A DNA stretch of 13,675 bases from Cyclostephanos tholiformis (lineage: Eukaryota; Bacillariophyta; Thalassiosirophyceae; Thalassiosirales; Thalassiosiraceae): contig JALLPB010000690.1 of the NCBI GenBank assembly GCA_036939975.1, positions 1 to 13,675 on the forward strand, given 5' to 3'. This document shows, piece by piece, positions 9,001 through 13,675 of the stretch (position 1 is the first letter of the stretch; the number at the start of each line of letters is the position of its first letter). The notes below the pieces were generated by a model, which was not told the DNA's origin, searched no databases, and was given only the letters and a program-made list of their open reading frames with translations. The position numbers were made by a program, and so were the translations under genes.

Positions 9001-12000
9001 CCATTCATTGACCACCAATACAGATAAGATATCAGCTGGGATGATTCTAGTAACATGTTGTCGCGACATAAGAATCCCCTGACCATTTCTTGCACAACTT
9101 AGTCTTGCGAGAGGCACAATGGTGGCCATGGTCATTAGCAGACTATCAGCAATGGGATACGTCAACGTGTTATGACACTCAATTGAATAAAAGCGCGCTA
9201 TCTCGCACAGTGCCTTCAGAATGCCGGGTACGTTTCCGTGTGTATGGGGAAGTGAAGTGAAGCAGGAACCAAGACATAGTTCAATTTGTCGCATGCATTC
9301 AAATCTTAATTGAAGCGTTTCTTCTCTCAAAAAGTGTGATGGTAAAATAGATTCTCGGGCAAGGGAGCTTTCTCTTCTTTCCCTATGGCACACCCAATCT
9401 TGTACATCTCTGGGTGTTGATGTTGCTACATGTTGCAGCAGTTCAATGAAGTAATGTCGCCGCTCGCTCTCCCCAGTACGACTCCGAAACAGCATGCCCA
9501 GCATCTTAACAGCAAAACGTCGCAGTACAAATTCTTTTTCTATTATGTCAAAGCACTCAGCATTTGACATTTTAACAATTATATGATTTGGCTGACAATC
9601 AGTTTTCACTAGGACCGTTTCCATAGTAGACAATGCTTCCTCCAGACGGGGTAGTAAGATGGAACTAATCAACAGTAAGTGGAGCTCTCGAAGATTTTTT
9701 GTAACTAGATAGCGGGCATGGCGCGTGTGTATTTCAGGAACAAGTGATAACAGAGTAAATTCTTAGACACGATTATTTCAACTTACGTGTTAGGAGAGAC
9801 AACATAGGAGGATGATTGTTTCCACTCCTCATTGAAACCAAAGAAGAAGGTGTGATTGCGGAGACTGAGTCATCGATGTCTATTGATTCGTCCTCGACCA
9901 GTGACTTTAAAGCCTCGATTCTCACAAGAGGGTGGTGAAGATAACCTCCTATGTATCGACAATCGTCCATCACTTTGGATTTAGGAACAAGGAAAGCTTC
10001 TGCCAGAGCATTGCTAGCACGTCTCACCCAGTCTCCTTCCTTTAATGGAAGGAGGCTAGTTGCTCCCCAAGATCTGATAACGGCAAGCGCAAGCTTTGTT
10101 GCTGCATCATCCCCAACAATGGGAGGGTGCGCAGCGAGTCCGCCATTGAAAAAACACACCATCTGAAGCAACGGTGAAATTTTTCGTAAACACAACAGGT
10201 AAAAATATTCCCGAGCATTATCGTCAACAATTGGGTGGGATCCGCTTGTTGACATGGAACAACACCTCTCCAAGAATCCAGTAAGACGAGAGCAAACCGC
10301 CAATGCCTCAAAATGAATTTCGTGTGCAAGTGCAGATCCATTTCTTTTTTGAATAAGCCAAGGCAAAATCCCAACATCGATAGCTCGCACAAATGACTCC
10401 CATTCTGTTGCACATAAATCTCCAGAGCCAAATACCTGTGGATCGACGATTTCGAAGCAAAAGGATATGTTATTGTCCGAAAAAATGTGTTCACTATGCT
10501 GCACAAGTTTCAACTGACCATCTCGCTCTCAACAAGCCTCTGCAATGCCAAAACAACTTCAAGGACAATATATAGAAAAGGACTATTGTTGGATGCTGTG
10601 TGTTCGTCCACGGGTATAACAAAAGTTGCGTGCCCTGCAATATCGAACTTGGCATTTGGTGCATCCCCATGATCTTGAAAAAATGTCGATGAAACCAGCC
10701 CAAGTAGATCAATCACCGGTTCCCAGAAAAAGCGCAACAATGGAACCCCCTTGACTGAAGGCGGATCTCCTGCATCAATAATGAGAAAAGTTTTGTTAAC
10801 TTGGAACAATTTAAATTGTCAATAAAGCTCACAAGCGACGATCGAATAGAAAAACAAACTGACCCCACATCGCAGCCGACATTACACGGATCGCCCCACT
10901 AGCCATCTTGACACACTCTTCTACTTGCGCACGATTTTCACGAGTAACTTCGATGGACAAATCCAAGTCCATCATATCCAACAATGCGTCAGTTGTCGGA
11001 CAAGAAGTACTCTCGGTAGAAAGTAGTACCCAGAGCAAGCTCGCCGCATTGGAGGCAACATGGGTCTGTTGGGTCGAAATTTCTTCCTCGAACAAAGCAT
11101 CATCTTCTTGAACTGACCCTGATCCACGTCTTGTGGTTTCAGACATAGAAATCAGTTGGCACAAGAAAGCAACAAGCGATCGCAATCCTGCATGTGGTAA
11201 CACCTCGCGTGAGGCTAAAGTTTTCAACAAGACGAGGCTTTCGGAGGCACATGAGCAAGCAACAAGACGTTCTTTTCGAATCTGCTCTGCGGGCATTTCA
11301 TTCGAAAAATAGTTATCCCCGTCAAGCTGCGACATCGCCCTCTCCCCGATTAAGATCAGACCCTGAATTATATCTTCTCCTACAACTGATGGTGGTGGCG
11401 TCCACCCTGCGGACACCAGATCAGAGCAATCCCGTAGTACACGCAATGTATACCACCAGTCAAAGTTGAGATTGTCAACAAGATCCCCCCAAAAAGAAAA
11501 TTTCCTACGGCGTGGTTTATTCGTTTCAACTTCGGGCAGGCCTGAATGCAGCAAAATTTCAGCTGGCGGTTGTCCAACTGGAGACTCATTATACACGTTC
11601 CCACAAAACTCTGGAGTGTTTGGCTCTTCAAAATGATAAGGAACGTGAGGGTCCTCTGAATATTTTAGAATTGGCCACGTCGAGCACGTTTCAAGCCAGG
11701 AGTGTATCATCAAAGCAACTGGTATATGAGCGCCAGGTATCGACCATTTATTTTCGGCATTGTGATCCTCAATATTATTCTCATTCCCTCCACAAAGCAA
11801 ACCAAATGCCAAATCTCTGTTCGTGCGAGCGGATGCAATGAAATGTTATTGCTAGTTTTGAAGTCTCAATGTAGAAAAAAAAAGGAACATTTACCTTTGA
11901 GTATCCCCAAGTCTTTTTCGCCTTCGCAACCACCGGCGTTCGTCCTGAAGATGTTGACCCAGTACGGTGAGAAGTCTTTCTTTCCCACCTATTTCGTAAT

Positions 12001-13468
12001 CCCAATAAATCCTCGTGTTCGGTGTGCGCAGTAGCGGGATGGAAGTCTCAATTACACTGGCAGCAAAGCGGATCATTGCCGCTGGCAAGACTTCTGGAAT
12101 TGGAAAGGATAGCATGTCCAGAATGTCCGTTGGCGGTTGCCAAACAGGAGTAGCCGCCGTCAATATTCGCCTACCCGAGGACTGAGAGTTGAGCATGCTG
12201 GTATTGGACACGTCCGTGAATACGAATGAGGAACCCCCGCCAACACTGCTACCAACGCTCATAGTGTCCGCGGATCTATCCTGACGATGCAAATGGGGCT
12301 GATGGAGCAGCCGCAGTTCACTTTCACTGATTAGCTGACGCCGTAATCTCAGCTGACGGCGCCAGGCTGGTCCTACACAAGCGTGCGTCAAGGCAGCGGA
12401 GGCTCGGATGGCTTCCTCCCACACCTCCCAGGCAGCTTGCTCCGTGAGTTCCCACTCGACGCCGTTGAGCGATTGACCCTGCGTATTTACGGTAGTATCA
12501 TCCCCTACCTGCAGGGCATACCTCCTCGTCGATTGACTGGCGTCTCGTTCGGTCTTAATTGATTCGAAGCATTCGTGAAAACGAAGTGTGGCACCCTGCA
12601 GTGACAGGAACGTATCGCTCGGGTCGTATGAGAAGGTTTTGGTACCGTCTCCGTTTTCGCTGTCTGTCGATTGCTGCCTTTCCCAGTCTGCGACGATTGC
12701 CAACCTCAGCATTTTTATGGCGTGCGAAGCCGATCGAAAGTCGTCTGTTTTGCATCTCCATATTTCCTCCACAGCGCTATCTACCAAGGGTGCTATGTGA
12801 CTTTGTATCGGTATATTTTGCTGTTGAGGGATACCATTCTGCTGATGCAATATTGACGGCGGGTATTGCAGAAGAGCATCATGGTCTAGCGAGTCAGTGA
12901 ATCCTTCGCACACTTGGCCGACAAAAGAAGGGCCATTGTATTGCAGGCGAGGCACGGATTGTCGACTGCGAGCGTTTTCTTCATGTTCCTGCTGAAATCC
13001 AGTGGAAAACTGGGATAGATGTTGATGAGGGATGTCGTGTTGCTGCCGAGGCACGCCGTGAGCGTCATAATATTGTTCAAATCGAGACGTAGACTGATCG
13101 GGAGAGGGAAACTGAGTTTGATGTTGACGATAAAGGTAGCTCTGGTCATTGCGATACTGGTTTCGATCATCATCATCGCAAACTGGTGACAATACAGCGG
13201 CGCCCTGATGCGCAGGCATTTTTTCACTCGGCTGGGTCTGCACCCCGTTGATCTGTGCATCATAGGAACGGCTTTGCGAGTGACATGGAGCAGTCTGCCA
13301 TGGACCGTCCAATCCAAGATGACGCGCGCCTTCACAATTCACCGACGAAATTTGAGGTTCAACCGAGTGCTGTTGCCGCCGGTAGATCTGTTCCTGCTGC
13401 GCGGGTTTTTTGCTCTGCTTCTTGATGCTCTTCTTCTCTCCCCCACTGCCGCCACGGAAGAAACGCAT
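6014..13468 (-). CDS. TSC2: Tuberin (TSC2)-like GTPase-activating protein with C-terminal Rap-GAP domain
   Basis: Family role: the Rap-GAP domain speeds GTP hydrolysis by a small GTPase; in tuberin this is Rheb, which holds TOR kinase in check. Exons, from the start: 13468-11895, 11816-10864, 10769-10519, 10435-9787, 9704-8139, 8037-6627, 6557-6014 (6948 nt, 2315 aa). ATG 13468 is the first after an in-frame TAA at 13480-13478. Residues 1 to about 230 are Gln/His/Arg-rich and probably disordered. The middle is helical and HEAT-like, with no motif I can name. RGWVEIVLRSP (about 1823-1833) matches a tuberin segment. The Rap-GAP domain covers about 2055-2275: SILDRVTPFQTHRVGLLYGG, then FANELGELVPV, GGL|DTSEG across the last intron, HTVTLMP, KRHVGNDVVHIVYG with the catalytic-type Asn2191, and GQFGFITIYVISL. 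The last resembles tuberin more than RalGAP. It is longer than human tuberin (about 1800 residues), mainly at the N-terminus. Junction phases agree throughout; introns 2 and 3 use GTCAGT donors. Rap-GAP assignment is firm, tuberin over RalGAP likely. Confidence 0.85.
6190..6868 (-). other. Rap-GAP catalytic domain region of the tuberin-like gene
   Basis: The domain is split between the end of exon 6 and exon 7 by a 69-nt intron (6626-6558). The GTACGT donor and CTACAG acceptor join GGL to DTSEG, matching the GGLD strand of tuberin. The Asn of the GND motif (the Asn thumb that Rap-GAP proteins use in place of an Arg finger) is encoded at 6391-6389, and is intact. Domain ends are approximate, judged by eye. 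Confidence 0.8.
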
Positions 13469-13477
13469 AGTGATAGC

Positions 13478-13592
13478 TTAGCGAGACTTTCCAAATAGAA
13501 GCTTGCGATCCTTCACACGGAGGAAGGAAAAGGTTAAGGGAGGAGAGAGGAGAGGTAAGTCAGTTGCTGCATGATTAACCGGGTTGGGAGGG

Positions 13593-13632
<40 letters not shown>

Positions 13633-13642
13633 GAAACGCCAT
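13478..13642 (-). other. Upstream reading frame with polyproline, ahead of the tuberin-like gene
   Basis: On the minus strand an ATG at 13642 opens a 54-codon frame: Met-Ala-Phe-Leu, then more than ten Pro from the poly-C run, then a mixed stretch (for example FSFLRVKDRKLLFGKSR) and TAA at 13480-13478. The TAA lies nine bases before the main ATG and is in the same frame. If this ATG is within the transcript it is an upstream ORF; a polyproline stretch can slow ribosomes. Its frame depends entirely on the exact length of the homopolymer. No evidence of use is visible. Confidence 0.35.
13596..13631. repeat. 36-base G homopolymer
   Basis: An unbroken run of 36 G on the plus strand (C on the sense strand of the tuberin-like gene), extended on the left by interrupted G blocks from 13581. 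It is 128 bases upstream of the ATG at 13468, in the leader or promoter. Such a run can form G-quadruplexes and changes length easily; it can also be a sequencing or assembly artefact. Confidence 0.8.
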
Positions 13643-13675
13643 CTCTCTTCTTCCCAAGTTCCTTAAAAACTAATT

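Noticed and set aside
10833..10863. GTGAGC at 10832 as donor for intron 2 of the tuberin-like gene
   Set aside because: It looks stronger than GTCAGT at 10863, but it leaves phase 2, which puts exon 3 out of frame and runs into stops.
13208..13498. Plus-strand frames opposite the tuberin-like gene, such as this one and 8259-8612
   Set aside because: They are mirror frames of well-supported minus-strand exons, with no conserved motifs of their own.
1..13675. CRISPR arrays, tRNA or rRNA genes, transposable elements
   Set aside because: Looked for on both strands and none seen. The only repeats are the 36-bp units and the G run.

Overview
The window is nuclear DNA of a eukaryote. Genes are broken by short GT-AG introns (mostly 69-132 nt) and packed a few hundred bases apart. 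The two recognisable proteins, a plant-type K+-dependent vacuolar H+-pyrophosphatase and a tuberin (TSC2)-like Rap-GAP protein, occur together in protists with this compact gene layout. I infer a single-celled alga, most likely a diatom or another stramenopile; nothing in the window proves the lineage.

Layout from left to right: (1) 217-816, minus strand: a small gene for an acidic protein I do not recognise, with one clear intron and an unresolved frame break over three 36-bp repeats. (2) 817-1530: a divergent intergenic region with a TATA box just before the next gene. (3) 1531-5664, plus strand: a ten-exon membrane H+-pyrophosphatase gene (834 aa as modelled). Its 916-nt first intron contains what looks like a second start codon fused directly to a splice donor. 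(4) 5665-6013: a 349-bp gap between convergent gene ends. (5) 6014-13468, minus strand: a seven-exon gene for a 2315-residue protein whose C-terminus is a Rap-GAP domain closest in sequence to tuberin. (6) 13469-13675: the leader or promoter of that gene, with a 36-base G run inside a short upstream reading frame. Bases 1-216 lie downstream of the first gene, and I see no gene there.

The genes are on both strands and there is no operon-like grouping. A loose functional link is possible: the pyrophosphatase energises acidic vacuoles, and tuberin-type proteins restrain Rheb and TOR on lysosome or vacuole membranes. That link is inference from family knowledge.

The points most worth following up are: the valine replacing the signature glutamate of the pyrophosphatase KVE motif at an exon junction; the two alternative first exons; the in-phase 75-nt intron beside a metal-binding loop; the tuberin-like gene with its long Gln/His-rich N-terminus; and the poly-C/polyproline upstream reading frame before it. 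Exon boundaries were read by eye from splice consensus and reading phase, with no transcript data.
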